This document shows positions 24,679-39,967 of a DNA stretch of 64,000 nt, one piece after another. A program made the translations under genes and the position numbers. Each line of letters begins with the position of its first letter. Position 1 is the stretch's first letter. The notes below the pieces were generated by a model, which made no database searches, was not told where the DNA came from, and saw nothing but the letters and a program-made list of their open reading frames with translations. Origin of the DNA: Paracoccus sp. C2R09 (lineage in GTDB: Bacteria > Pseudomonadota > Alphaproteobacteria > Rhodobacterales > Rhodobacteraceae); the NCBI RefSeq assembly GCF_018860625.1, contig NZ_JAHKQB010000029.1, positions 1 to 64,000 of the forward strand, in the 5' to 3' direction.

Positions 24679-25251
24679 TTGCCGCCATTCGACAGCCTGA
24701 TCGGGTTCCTGGACAGCCGGTCATTTTCGACGATCTGGTTCTGGATCCTGCTGATCGGCACATGGTCGGTCACGGGCCGGACCGTGCTTGGCGTCCCGGT
24801 CGAGATCGTGGCCCGCGCCCGCGCCGCCCATTCCGCGGGCCAGGCCGACACCCCCGAGGCGCTGACCCTGCTGGACTGGCTGTCGCTGACCCTGCCGCGC
24901 TGGCGCCTGGGACAGGGCGAGGGCGCGATCTTCCTGGGCGTCACCAGCTTCCTTCTGTCGTCGGGCTTCGTGCTGGGCTTCAATTTCGGGCTGGAGCTGG
25001 CGCAGGCCGCCTTCCTGTTCGCGCTGCCCTTCTGGCTGCTGTTCTGGATGCGGGTGCGGCTGGCGCGCAAGCTGGCGCCGATGCTGGTGGCCGCGCAGGA
25101 CGGGCAGGCGCCGCTTGGCGAAACCGTGGGGCAGGTCGCGCGTTCCATGGCCCATCACCGGATCGGGGTCGTGGCGCTGTCGCTGATCTCGCTTCTGGCG
25201 ACGATGGCCTGGGGGATGCTGTGGATCGCCCTTCACCCGATGGGGCTCTGA
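24679..25251 (+). CDS. membrane protein of the 'SufBCD component' type
   Basis: A 190-residue protein with about four hydrophobic helices ('SFSTIWFWILLIGTWSVTGR' near the start, 'AIFLGVTSFLLSSGFVLGF', 'LAQAAFLFALPFWLLFWM' and 'GVVALSLISLLATMAWGMLW'). Related Rhodobacteraceae proteins carry the label 'component of SufBCD complex', for which I know no experimental support. The start is TTG 24679, with AAGGAA 8 bases upstream; no ATG fits. A possible promoter (TTTCCC-N17-TAAGGT, 24619-24647) lies upstream. It precedes mfd by 40 bases. Confidence 0.6.
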   Translation: MPPFDSLIGFLDSRSFSTIWFWILLIGTWSVTGRTVLGVPVEIVARARAAHSAGQADTPEALTLLDWLSLTLPRWRLGQGEGAIFLGVTSFLLSSGFVLGFNFGLELAQAAFLFALPFWLLFWMRVRLARKLAPMLVAAQDGQAPLGETVGQVARSMAHHRIGVVALSLISLLATMAWGMLWIALHPMGL

Positions 25252-25256
25252 TGCGC

Positions 25257-25284
25257 TTGACTTCCACGACCCGCGGCTTAGGTC
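25257..25284 (+). promoter_or_regulatory. predicted sigma-70 promoter of mfd
   Basis: TTGACT (25257-25262), a 16-base spacer and TAGGTC (25279-25284). The -10 ends only 7 bases before the mfd ATG, so transcription would start at or next to the start codon, giving a leaderless or nearly leaderless message. Confidence 0.4.
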
Positions 25285-25291
25285 ATCCGGC

Positions 25292-28200
25292 ATGACGCAA
25301 AGCCTGACCCTCTCCGGTGCGCCCGAAGGCTATGACGCCGCGCTGATCGCGCGCGAGGCCGCGCGCCCCGAAAATGGCGGCGCGCCCGTCATCCATGTCG
25401 CACGCGACGACCGGCGCATGGCCGCGATGCGCGCTGCGCTGGCCTTTCTTGCCCCGCAGGTGCCGGTGCTGGAATTTCCCGCATGGGACACGACGCCCTA
25501 CGACCGCGTCTCGCCCGCGCCGGAAATCCAGGCCGCGCGCATGGCGCTGCTGGCGGCGCTGGCCCAGGGGGCGATCAAGGGGCCGTTCATCCTGCTGACC
25601 ACGCTGGCCGCCGTCATGCAGCGCGTCCCCGCCCGAGAGGTCGTGCAGCAGACCGCCTTCACCGCCCGCGTGGGCAGCCGCATCGACGAAGGCGCGCTGC
25701 GCGAATTCTTCGTGCGGATGGGCTTCGTCCAGTCGCCCACCGTGACCGAACCGGGCGATTACGCCATCCGCGGCGGCATCATCGACATCTTCCCGCCGGG
25801 CGATCAGGGGCCGGTGCGTCTGGACCTGTTCGGCGACGTGCTGGACGGCGCGCGCCGCTTCGATCCCGTCAGCCAGCGCACCACCGAGAAGCTGGACCGG
25901 GTCGAGCTGGCCCCCATGTCCGAGGTGATCCTGGACGAGCCCTCGATCACCCGTTTCCGCACGAATTACCGCAGCGAATACGGCGGCGGCACCAACGACC
26001 CGCTGTATGAAAGCGTCAGCGCGGGTCGCAAGGTGTCGGGTGCCGAACACTGGCTGCCCTGGTTCCACGACCGGATGGAGAGCCTGTTCGACTATGCCCC
26101 CGGCGCGTCCGTGGTGCTGGACGATCACATCCCGCAGGTGGCCGATGCGCGGCGCGACACGATCCGCGAACAGTTCGAGGCCCGCCGCGCGGCCATGACC
26201 GCCAAGGGCCGCAGCGACACCGTCTACAAGCCGGTGCCGCCCGACCTGATGTTCCCCCCCGAAGAGGAATGGCTGCGCTGGCTTTCGGCGCATCGGGTGC
26301 TGCGCCTGTCGGTGCTGAACCAGCCGCCGGGTCCGGGCGTGCTGGATGCGGGCGGGCGGCCGGGGCGGAACTTCGCGCCCGAACGCCAGGCCGAACAGGT
26401 CAACCTGTTCGGGGCGCTGGCCGATCACGTCCGCCATCTTGCGCGCGATCATCGCATCGTCATCGCCAGCTTCTCGGACGGGGCGCGCGAACGTCTGTCG
26501 GGGCTGCTGACCGACGAAGGCCTGGGCGGGACCACCCAGATCGCGGATATCCGCGCCTTGCCCGACAAGGCGGGATCGATCGGCCTTGCGGTCTGGCCGC
26601 TGGACGAAGGTTTCGTGGCCGACGGGCAGGCGCTTGGCAGGATCGCCGTCATATCCGAACAGGATGTGCTGGGGGACCGGCTGATCCGGGGTGCCAAGAA
26701 GCGCCGCCGGGCCGAGAATTTCCTGCAGGACACCACCAGCCTGACGCCGGGCGATCTGGTCGTGCATGTCGAGCACGGGATCGGCCGCTATAACGGGTTG
26801 GAGACGATCACCGCCGCGGGCGTGCCCCATGACTGCGTCGCGCTGGAATATGCGGGCGGCGACCGCCTGTTCCTGCCGGTCGAGAATATCGAGCTGCTGA
26901 CCCGCTATGGCCACGAGGAAGGCCTGCTGGACAAGCTGGGCGGCGGCGCATGGCAGGCCCGCAAGGCACGCCTGAAGGAACGCATCCGCCTGATCGCGGA
27001 CAAGCTGATGCGCGTCGCCGCCGAACGCCTGCTGCGTCCCGCACCCGTGCTGGAGCCCGAGGATCACGAGTGGCAGCAATTCGCGGCCCGCTTCCCCTAC
27101 ACGGAAACCGACGACCAGATGTCCGCGATCGAGGACGTAACCGAGGATCTGGCCGCCGGTCGCCCGATGGACCGGCTGGTGGTGGGCGATGTGGGCTTCG
27201 GCAAGACCGAGGTCGCGATGCGCGCGGCCTTCATCGCCGCCAGCCAGGGGATGCAGGTGGCCGTGGTCGCGCCGACCACGCTGCTTGCCCGTCAGCATTT
27301 CAAGACCTTCGCCGAACGCTTCCGCAACACCGCGATCAACGTGCGCCCCCTGTCGCGCTTCGTGACCGCGAAAGAGGCCAACCAGACCCGCGACGGGCTG
27401 GCCGACGGGTCGGTCGATATCGTGGTGGGCACCCATGCCGTGCTGGCCAAGGGCGTGCGCTTCAAGAATCTCGGGCTGCTGATCATCGACGAGGAACAGC
27501 ATTTCGGCGTGGCCCACAAGGAACGGCTGAAGGAACTGCGCAGCGACATCCACGTCCTGACCCTGACCGCAACGCCGATCCCGCGCACCCTGCAGCTGTC
27601 GCTGACCGGCGTGCGCGACCTGTCGGTGATCGGCACGCCGCCGGTCGACCGCCTTGCGATCCGCACCTATGTCAGCGAATTCGACAGCGTCACCATCCGC
27701 GAGGCCCTGCTGCGCGAGAAGTATCGCGGCGGTCAGAGCTTCTTCGTCGTTCCGCGCCTGTCCGACCTGCCCGAGGTCGAGGCCTGGTTGACCGAGCAGG
27801 TCCCAGAGGTCAGCTTCATCACCGCGCATGGGCAGCTGGCGGCGGGCGATCTGGATCAGCGGATGAACGCGTTCTACGATGGCAGCCATGACGTGCTGCT
27901 GGCGACGACCATCGTGGAATCGGGGTTGGACATCCCGACGGCGAACACGATGATCGTCTGGCGCGCGGACATGTTCGGTCTGTCGCAGCTCTATCAGATC
28001 CGCGGGCGCGTGGGACGGTCCAAGGCACGGGCCTATTGCTATCTGACGTCGAAGCCGCGTCAGCCGCTGACCCCGCAGGCAATGAGGCGGCTGAAGTTCC
28101 TCGGCTCGATCGACGGGCTGGGGGCGGGGTTCAACCTTGCCAGCCAGGATCTGGATCTGCGCGGCGCGGGCAATCTTCTGGGCGAGGAACAGTCCGGCCA

Positions 28201-28771
28201 CATCAAGGAAGTGGGCTTCGAACTGTACCAGGCCATGCTGGAGGAGACGATCGCCAAGCTGAAATCGGGCGAGATCGAGGGCACCCCCGAGGACGAATGG
28301 GCGCCGCAGCTGAACCTGGGCGTGCCGGTCACCATTCCCGAAAGCTACATCCCCGATCTGGATGTGCGGCTCGGCCTCTATCGCCGCCTGTCCGGGCTGA
28401 CCACCAAGGTCGAGCTGGAGGGCTTCGCCGCCGAACTGATCGACCGTTTCGGCACCCTGCCGCGCGAGGTGAACACCCTGCTGCTGGTCATCCGCATCAA
28501 GGCGATGGCCAAGCGCGCCAATATCGCCAAGCTGGATGCGGGCCCCAAGGGCATCACGGTGCAGTTCCACATGGACAAGTTCCCCAACCCCGCGGGGCTG
28601 GTCGAATTCCTGTCCGAGGAACGCGGGACGGCCAAGGTCACCGACAACAAGATCGTTCTGCGACGTGAATTCGGGTCGGATGGCGAACGCATCAAGGGTG
28701 CCTTCGCCGTGGCCCGCGATCTGGCCGCCAAGATCAAGGAAGGCAACAAGAAGGCGAAGGCCAAGGCATGA
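25292..28771 (+). CDS. mfd: transcription-repair coupling factor
   Basis: A 1159-residue ATP-dependent DNA translocase. It removes RNA polymerase stalled at lesions and recruits UvrA. Domains in order: UvrB-like N-terminal region ('PAWDTTPYDRVSP'), an RNA-polymerase-interacting domain near residue 484 ('GDLVVHVEHGIGRYNGLE'), helicase motor with Walker A 'GDVGFGKTE' near residue 632, DEEQ box 'IIDEEQHFGV' near 733, 'TLTATPIPRTLQLSL', 'TTIVESGLDIPTANTMI' and 'QLYQIRGRVGRS', and a C-terminal TRCF domain. No ribosome-binding site precedes the ATG. The stop overlaps the pabB start (ATGA). Confidence 0.97.
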   Translation: MTQSLTLSGAPEGYDAALIAREAARPENGGAPVIHVARDDRRMAAMRAALAFLAPQVPVLEFPAWDTTPYDRVSPAPEIQAARMALLAALAQGAIKGPFILLTTLAAVMQRVPAREVVQQTAFTARVGSRIDEGALREFFVRMGFVQSPTVTEPGDYAIRGGIIDIFPPGDQGPVRLDLFGDVLDGARRFDPVSQRTTEKLDRVELAPMSEVILDEPSITRFRTNYRSEYGGGTNDPLYESVSAGRKVSGAEHWLPWFHDRMESLFDYAPGASVVLDDHIPQVADARRDTIREQFEARRAAMTAKGRSDTVYKPVPPDLMFPPEEEWLRWLSAHRVLRLSVLNQPPGPGVLDAGGRPGRNFAPERQAEQVNLFGALADHVRHLARDHRIVIASFSDGARERLSGLLTDEGLGGTTQIADIRALPDKAGSIGLAVWPLDEGFVADGQALGRIAVISEQDVLGDRLIRGAKKRRRAENFLQDTTSLTPGDLVVHVEHGIGRYNGLETITAAGVPHDCVALEYAGGDRLFLPVENIELLTRYGHEEGLLDKLGGGAWQARKARLKERIRLIADKLMRVAAERLLRPAPVLEPEDHEWQQFAARFPYTETDDQMSAIEDVTEDLAAGRPMDRLVVGDVGFGKTEVAMRAAFIAASQGMQVAVVAPTTLLARQHFKTFAERFRNTAINVRPLSRFVTAKEANQTRDGLADGSVDIVVGTHAVLAKGVRFKNLGLLIIDEEQHFGVAHKERLKELRSDIHVLTLTATPIPRTLQLSLTGVRDLSVIGTPPVDRLAIRTYVSEFDSVTIREALLREKYRGGQSFFVVPRLSDLPEVEAWLTEQVPEVSFITAHGQLAAGDLDQRMNAFYDGSHDVLLATTIVESGLDIPTANTMIVWRADMFGLSQLYQIRGRVGRSKARAYCYLTSKPRQPLTPQAMRRLKFLGSIDGLGAGFNLASQDLDLRGAGNLLGEEQSGHIKEVGFELYQAMLEETIAKLKSGEIEGTPEDEWAPQLNLGVPVTIPESYIPDLDVRLGLYRRLSGLTTKVELEGFAAELIDRFGTLPREVNTLLLVIRIKAMAKRANIAKLDAGPKGITVQFHMDKFPNPAGLVEFLSEERGTAKVTDNKIVLRREFGSDGERIKGAFAVARDLAAKIKEGNKKAKAKA

Positions 28772-29883
28772 TCCGCTTCGACACCGGGCCCTTGGGCGGG
28801 GGAACGCTGTTCGACGCGCCCGAGGCGGTGATCCGTGCCGACGATGTCGCCGGTGTCGCGCCGGCGCTTGCCGCGATGGAGGACGCGCAGGCACGGGGCA
28901 GGTGGCTTGCGGGATACTTTTCCTACGAGCTGGGGCATGCGCTGGACCCGCGTCTGCATCGCCTGATGCCGGGTGCGCGGCAGATGCCGCTGATCCTGAT
29001 GGGGGTCTTCGACGGGCCGCGCCCCGCAGCCGCGCTGCCGGGTGGTCCCGTGCGGATCGTAACGCCGCGCCCCTTGTGGGACAGGGCCAGATACGACGCG
29101 GCCATCGCGGCGGTCCACCGATATATCGAAGCGGGCGATACCTATCAGATCAACCTGACCTTTCCGATGGAGGCCGAGGTCGCGGGCGATCCGCTGGATG
29201 TCTATGCCGCGCTGGCCGAACGTCAGCCGGTGGGCGAGGGGGCCTTTGTCGATCTGGGCGGTCAGGTCATCCTGTCGCGCAGCCCCGAATTGTTCTTTGC
29301 CGTCGATGCGGATCGGCGGATCGGCACGCGTCCGATGAAGGGCACTGCCGCGCGCGGGGCGACCGCGTCCGAGGATGCCGCGAATGCCGCAGCCCTGCGT
29401 GCATCCGAAAAGAACCGTGCCGAGAACCTGATGATCGTCGATCTGCTGCGCAACGACATCAGCCGCATCTGTCATCCCGGCAGCGTGCAGGTGCCCGAGC
29501 TGTTCGCCATCGAAAGCTATGCCACCGTGCATCAGATGGTGTCGCTGGTGACAGGGCGGCTGGTCGAGGGGGTCGGTCTGGGCGACATCTTGCGGGCGCT
29601 GTTTCCCTGCGGCTCGATCACCGGGGCGCCCAAGATCCGCGCGATGGAGATCATATCGGAATTGGAGCGCGCCCCGCGCGAGATCTATTGCGGGGCCATC
29701 GGCTGGGTCGATCCTGCGGGACCGATGCGGTTCAACGTGGCGATCCGGTCGCCCTGGTATTCCGCGCCCGATCGGTTGCGTCTGAATGTGGGTGGCGGCA
29801 TCGTGCATGACAGCGAGACCGGCCCCGAATGGGAGGAGGCGTTGTGCAAGTCCGCATTTCTGGGCCAGTTCCCGACGGGCTGA
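28768..29883 (+). CDS. pabB: aminodeoxychorismate synthase component I
   Basis: A 371-residue chorismate-binding enzyme converting chorismate plus ammonia into 4-amino-4-deoxychorismate for folate synthesis. The motif 'GTRPMKGTAARG' contains the lysine of the PIKGT signature that distinguishes PabB from anthranilate synthase, which has Ala there. Further family motifs are 'YQINLTFPMEA', 'NLMIVDLLRNDI', 'FPCGSITGAPKIRAMEII' and 'NVAIRS'. It is shorter at the N-terminus than E. coli PabB. It is coupled to mfd by ATGA and followed by the lyase gene, so both folate steps are together. Confidence 0.9.
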   Translation: MIRFDTGPLGGGTLFDAPEAVIRADDVAGVAPALAAMEDAQARGRWLAGYFSYELGHALDPRLHRLMPGARQMPLILMGVFDGPRPAAALPGGPVRIVTPRPLWDRARYDAAIAAVHRYIEAGDTYQINLTFPMEAEVAGDPLDVYAALAERQPVGEGAFVDLGGQVILSRSPELFFAVDADRRIGTRPMKGTAARGATASEDAANAAALRASEKNRAENLMIVDLLRNDISRICHPGSVQVPELFAIESYATVHQMVSLVTGRLVEGVGLGDILRALFPCGSITGAPKIRAMEIISELERAPREIYCGAIGWVDPAGPMRFNVAIRSPWYSAPDRLRLNVGGGIVHDSETGPEWEEALCKSAFLGQFPTG

Positions 29884-30473
29884 CGATCTTCGAGACGCTG
29901 CGGATGGAGCCTGACGGATCTGTCCGGCTGTGGCCGCTGCATGTCGCACGGTTGCAGAGTGGATGTGCTGCCGTCGGTTTCCCGCTGGACGAGGCGAAGC
30001 TGGACCTGTCGCATCTGCCGCGCGGAAAGGCGCTGCGTGTTCGAATGGCTGTCGATATGGGCGGCGGGGTCCAATTTTCCCATGCCGAACTGCCACCGAA
30101 TCCCCCGTTCTGGATGGTGGCTTTGTCCGGGCGGGTCGAGAGCGATGATCCCTGGCTGCGGATCAAGTCGTCGCGTCGCGCGGTTTATGATCGGGCACGG
30201 GCCGGGCTGCCCGACGGTGTGGATGAGGCCATCCTGACGAACGAGCGGGGGGAGATCTGCGAAGGAAGCATCACCAACCTGTTCCTGCAAATGGGCGGCC
30301 GCCTGCTGACCCCACCCTTGTCGTCGGGGCTGCTGCCGGGCGTGCTGCGCCAGTCTCTGTTGCAGGCAGGGGATGTAGAGGAGGCGGTGCTGCGGCCCGA
30401 TGAGCTGAGGCGCGGAGAGATATGGATGGGCAATGCCTTGCGCGGGCTGATCCCGGCCCGGTTGATCCCCTGA
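29844..30473 (+). CDS. pabC: aminotransferase class IV, probable aminodeoxychorismate lyase
   Basis: A 209-residue fold-type IV PLP enzyme. The PLP lysine is Lys108 in 'WLRIKSSRRAVYD', followed by 'DEAILTNERGEICEGSITNL' and 'LSSGLLPGVLRQSLL', the cofactor-binding signature. Next to pabB it is best read as the lyase releasing 4-aminobenzoate and pyruvate; a branched-chain-type role is less likely. The start is GTG 29844, with GGAGGAGG directly upstream; the ATG at 29829 lies before that site. It overlaps the end of pabB by 40 bases in another frame. Confidence 0.82.
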   Translation: MQVRISGPVPDGLTIFETLRMEPDGSVRLWPLHVARLQSGCAAVGFPLDEAKLDLSHLPRGKALRVRMAVDMGGGVQFSHAELPPNPPFWMVALSGRVESDDPWLRIKSSRRAVYDRARAGLPDGVDEAILTNERGEICEGSITNLFLQMGGRLLTPPLSSGLLPGVLRQSLLQAGDVEEAVLRPDELRRGEIWMGNALRGLIPARLIP

Positions 30474-30481
30474 AACGAGAG

Positions 30482-30514
30482 CGGGCGCGGCCCCCATCGA
30501 AGGGGCCGCGCCCG
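30482..30514. terminator. long GC hairpin between convergent pabC and clpA
   Basis: A perfect 13-bp stem (CGGGCGCGGCCCC / GGGGCCGCGCCCG) with a 7-base loop lies between the two convergent stops. No T tract follows on either strand. Its position suggests bidirectional termination or message-end protection. Confidence 0.5.
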
Positions 30515-30549
30515 CGCGAGGGCCTTGCGGCCCCCGCCATCGCATCGCC

Positions 30550-32865
<2,316 letters not shown>

Positions 32866-33076
32866 AATCGTCTCCTGTCAGTCGGCTGGCGGTATGGGCA
32901 TTCGGGACCCACCTGCCCAGACTGTCATGATAGCTTTAAGATTTGGTGGAATGGCCCCGGCATCAAGTGCTTTTTCAGACAGATCTGCCAAATCTCCGGT
33001 GATTGATGCAGATTTGATGTCGCAGGGGGGCGAAAACAAGGGCCCCGCCCGACCTCTGCCGAATTGATATGCGCGC

Positions 33077-33823
33077 TCAGAATTCATCCTTCATCCGCCG
33101 AAGTTGCGCGAAGACCTCGACCTCGGGGGCGTCGGCCATGCCCAGGCTGGCCGCCAGATGACCCGCCCGAAGGAAGGGATTGGTCGCCCGTTCCATGGCC
33201 AGCGTCGCGGGGGCGCAGGGCATCCGGGATTCCTGCAACGCCTCCAGCCGTTCCCGCAGATCGGCATTGTCGGGATCGACCGACAGGGCAAAGGCGCCGT
33301 TCGTGGCGCAGTAGTCATGCCCCGAACAGATCAGGGTGTCCCCCGGCAGACCGTTCAGCTGCCGGAGCGCGCGCCACATCTGTTCGGGCGTGCCCTCGAA
33401 CAACCGCCCGCAGCCCATCGCCATCAGACTGTCGGCGGTGAAGGCCATGCCGCTTTCGGGGAAATGAAAGGCCACGTGGCCGATCGTGTGACCGGGCACG
33501 TCGATCACCTCGACGGGTTCGCCAAGGACGGTCAGGGCCTGACCCGGCGCGACCTGCTGATCCAGCGGGGGCAGGCGGCGGGCATCGGCCTCGGCGCCCA
33601 GTACCTCGGCGCCCGTGGCCTCGACCAGGGCAGGCACGCCCTGGATGTGGTCGTCGTGGTGATGGGTCAGCAGGATCATGTCCAGGCCCCATCCCCGGGC
33701 ATCCAGTTCCGTCAGGATCGGGGCCGCCTCGGGGGCGTCGATCAGCGCCGTTCCCGCCGGACCGTGCAGCAGATAGGCATAGTTGTCCTTGAGACAACGG
33801 ATCGTCACCAGTTCCAGCGGCAT
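33077..33823 (-). CDS. gloB: hydroxyacylglutathione hydrolase (glyoxalase II)
   Basis: A 248-residue metallo-beta-lactamase-fold enzyme that hydrolyses S-lactoylglutathione to lactate and glutathione in methylglyoxal detoxification. The metal motif 'LTHHHDDHIQG' (THxHxDH) is intact, followed by 'VPGHTIGHVAFHF', 'FTADSLMAMGCGRLFEG' and 'CSGHDYCATN', plus the C-terminal glutathione-binding region. ATG 33823 has AAGGGA upstream. It is divergent from the methyltransferase gene across 57 bases. Confidence 0.93.
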   Translation of the reverse strand: MPLELVTIRCLKDNYAYLLHGPAGTALIDAPEAAPILTELDARGWGLDMILLTHHHDDHIQGVPALVEATGAEVLGAEADARRLPPLDQQVAPGQALTVLGEPVEVIDVPGHTIGHVAFHFPESGMAFTADSLMAMGCGRLFEGTPEQMWRALRQLNGLPGDTLICSGHDYCATNGAFALSVDPDNADLRERLEALQESRMPCAPATLAMERATNPFLRAGHLAASLGMADAPEVEVFAQLRRMKDEF

Positions 33824-33880
33824 TGGCAAATCCCTTCTTCTATGCTGACGTGAGCTTCTCAAAACCGAAAGGCGCGCGCA

Positions 33881-34666
33881 ATGCACCACGATATCGACCA
33901 GCTGCGGCGGTTCTACTACCAACGCGCACTGGGCCGTGTCGTTCAACGCATTCTGCGCGATCGGCTGACGGGACGGTGGGAACCGCGCAGCGTCACCGGG
34001 ATGAACGTGGCGGGTTTCGGCTTCGCGGCCCCCATGTTGCGGCCCTATCTGCCGGTCGCGCGGCGGGTGACGGCGCTGATGCCCGGGCCGCAGGGGGTGA
34101 TGGGCTGGCCCGCGGGACAGCCCAACCATTCGGTCCTGTGCGACGAGACCGCCTGGCCCATCGAGACCGGCAGCATCGACCGGCTTGTCATGCTGCACGG
34201 GCTGGAGACCAGCGACCATCCGCGCGAGTTGCTGGCCGAGGCCTGGCGATGCCTGGGGCCGGGGGGGCGGATGATGGTGATGGTGCCGAACCGGGCGGGC
34301 CTGTGGGCCGCGACGGACCGCACGCCCTTCGGTGTCGGACGGGCCTATACCTCGGGGCAGATCGAGACGCAGATGAAGCGCGCGGGCTTCCGGCCCGAAT
34401 GGCAGGGGGCCTCGGTCTACATCCCGCCATCGGACCGGCGCTTCTGGCTGCGCGGCGCCCAGTTCTGGGAGGCGACGGGCGCGCGGATCAGCCGCGTGCT
34501 GATCGCGGGCGTGGTCCTGGTCGAGCTTGCCAAGCAGACCCGCGCGCCGGCCGGGCCGGGGGTCAAGATCCACGTCCCGAGCGCGCGCGAGCTGCTGGAC
34601 GGGGTGACCCGGCCGCGCCCCGTGGGCACGCCCCTTGCGCGCAGGCGCGAGAATCAATCGCAGTGA
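33881..34666 (+). CDS. SAM-dependent class I methyltransferase
   Basis: A 261-residue protein with a class I Rossmann-like methyltransferase core: the glycine loop 'VAGFGFAAPMLRPYLP', an acidic 'CDETAWPIETGSIDRLVML' and 'LGPGGRMMVMVPNRAGLW' typical of post-motif III. The substrate is not evident. This type sits next to gloB in several Rhodobacterales genomes as far as I recall, but I cannot assign a function. The C-terminal tail is basic. Confidence 0.75.
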   Translation: MHHDIDQLRRFYYQRALGRVVQRILRDRLTGRWEPRSVTGMNVAGFGFAAPMLRPYLPVARRVTALMPGPQGVMGWPAGQPNHSVLCDETAWPIETGSIDRLVMLHGLETSDHPRELLAEAWRCLGPGGRMMVMVPNRAGLWAATDRTPFGVGRAYTSGQIETQMKRAGFRPEWQGASVYIPPSDRRFWLRGAQFWEATGARISRVLIAGVVLVELAKQTRAPAGPGVKIHVPSARELLDGVTRPRPVGTPLARRRENQSQ

Positions 34667-34829
34667 ATTCCGGCATTTGCACGATATGCAAGGGACATTA
34701 CGGTGCGTCACCCGGTACGCGGCGATGGGCACGAAATCGCGTCTTTTCCCGGCCTTCGCCCTGTTTGCGCAGCACCGCCGCAAAGTGTCGCACGCGTCAC
34801 ACAACCGTGAAAGGGATGCCGCTTCAAGG

Positions 34830-34858
34830 TTGCCCGACGGGTGGCAAGCTGCTAGAGA
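34830..34858 (+). promoter_or_regulatory. predicted promoter of the atp operon
   Basis: TTGCCC (34830-34835), a 17-base spacer and TAGAGA (34853-34858), about 115 bases before the atpH start. The remaining stretch from 34667 holds no gene. This is the best sigma-70-like pair in the gap. Confidence 0.45.
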
Positions 34859-34974
34859 CAGCCGTGATTTCCGGACGGCCCTCCAAAAGCCGTGCGACCG
34901 CGACCCGCACCCCGCGACAGACCGGACGATGGCCGGCCCGCCGGCGGGGTATGCGCAAACCGTAAAGGATGACC

Positions 34975-35534
34975 GTGGCCAACTCTGTTTCCATGTCCCA
35001 CAGCATCGCCGGACGCTATGCGCAGGCCGTCTTCGATATCGCGAAGGACGAAGGGGGCATCGATGCCCTGGCCCAGCAGACCGCCGATCTGGATGCAGCG
35101 CTTCAGGACAGCGCCGAGCTGCGCGACCTGATTTCCAGCCCGATCTACAGCCGCGACGAGCAATCGCGCGCCATCGCCGCGATCGCCGCGAAGATGGGGC
35201 TGTCCACGGTGCTGTCGAACACGTTGCAGCTGATGGCGAAGAACCGTCGCCTGTTCGTGCTGCCGCAACTGGTTGCGCGCCTGCGCGCGCTGATCGCCAC
35301 CGAGCGTGGCGAGGTCACGGCCGACGTCACCAGCGCGATCGCGCTGAGCGACGAGCAGCAGCAGCGCCTGGTCGCGACCCTGTCGGAGAAGACCGGCAAA
35401 ACCGTCAAGCTGAACACGCGCGTCGATGAGACCCTCATCGGCGGCATGATTGTCAAGTTGGGCTCGCAGATGATCGACAGCTCGGTCCGCTCGAAGCTCG
35501 CTTCCCTGCAGAATGTCATGAAAGAGGTCGGATA

Positions 35535-35535
<1 letters not shown>
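34975..35535 (+). CDS. atpH: F1-ATP synthase delta subunit
   Basis: About 186 residues; the helical N-domain '[20 protein letters not shown]' and C-terminal '[16 protein letters not shown]' match the delta (OSCP-like) subunit, which joins F1 to the peripheral stalk. I prefer GTG 34975 because AAGGA lies 6 bases upstream; ATG 34969 is in frame but abuts that site. It opens the operon atpHAGDC, which encodes the whole F1 sector; the Fo genes are elsewhere, as in other Rhodobacterales. The stop shares a base with the atpA start. Confidence 0.92.
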
Positions 35536-37070
<1,535 letters not shown>

Positions 37071-37082
37071 GAGGGGGGATAG

Positions 37083-39403
<2,321 letters not shown>

Positions 39404-39412
39404 GGGGGCAAG

Positions 39413-39862
39413 ATGGCCGATACCATGCAGTTCGACCTCGTGTCGCCGGAACGGAAGCTTGTCTCCGTTCCCGTGCGCGAGGTGCGCCTGCCGGGCAATG
39501 ACGGTGATCTCACCGCGATGCCCGGTCATGCGCCCGCGATCGTGACCCTGCGTCCGGGCATGGTGGTTCTGTTGGGTACCGACGGTGCCCAGCAGGAATT
39601 CGCCGTGACCGGCGGCTTCGCCGAAATCAACGCGGATTCGGTCAGCCTGCTGGCAGAGCGTGGGCACCCGCGCGAGGAAGTCACGCAGGAAGTCTTCGAC
39701 GAGATGATGCATGACGCGCACCGGGCCCACCGCTCGGCGCAGGATCGTCGTGAACATGTCGGCGAAGAGGTCGTGACCGCCGCCGTGAAGCTTCTGGGCG
39801 ACATGCAGGCGCTCGGGTCGCATATCGGGCTGGACCCGAATTCGGCGACCGTGCCCGATTGA
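39413..39862 (+). CDS. atpC: F1-ATP synthase epsilon subunit
   Basis: A 149-residue protein. The N-terminal beta-sandwich is clear ('FDLVSPERKLVSVPVREVRL', 'GNDGDLTAMPGHAPAIVTL'), followed by the two-helix part and a C-terminal tail of about 15 extra residues. It couples and regulates F1 rotation. A GGGGG-containing site precedes the ATG, 9 bases after atpD. A strong terminator follows. Confidence 0.94.
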   Translation: MADTMQFDLVSPERKLVSVPVREVRLPGNDGDLTAMPGHAPAIVTLRPGMVVLLGTDGAQQEFAVTGGFAEINADSVSLLAERGHPREEVTQEVFDEMMHDAHRAHRSAQDRREHVGEEVVTAAVKLLGDMQALGSHIGLDPNSATVPD

Positions 39863-39884
39863 TCCCCACCCATGGGTCGAAACG

Positions 39885-39915
39885 AAAGCCCCGGCGTCCG
39901 CGCCGGGGCTTTTTC
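39885..39915 (+). terminator. terminator of the atp operon
   Basis: AAAGCCCCGGCG, loop TCCG, CGCCGGGGCTTTTT: a 12-bp stem followed by a U tract, 22 bases after the atpC stop. The lectin gene downstream therefore probably has its own promoter or depends on readthrough. Confidence 0.9.
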
Positions 39916-39967
39916 TCATGGGCCCCGGTTGGTTATGAATACATGGTCGATGTCGGGAGGAACGGAC

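Noticed and set aside
25283..28894. A very long open frame on the minus strand opposite mfd (about 1200 codons).
   Set aside because: It mirrors the codon bias of mfd in GC-rich DNA, has low-complexity His/Gln/Arg/Ala composition, no recognisable domain and no ribosome-binding site.
34969..34974. ATG 34969 as the atpH start.
   Set aside because: It directly abuts the AAAGG site, leaving no spacing; GTG 34975 has the normal distance. The difference is two residues and remains open.
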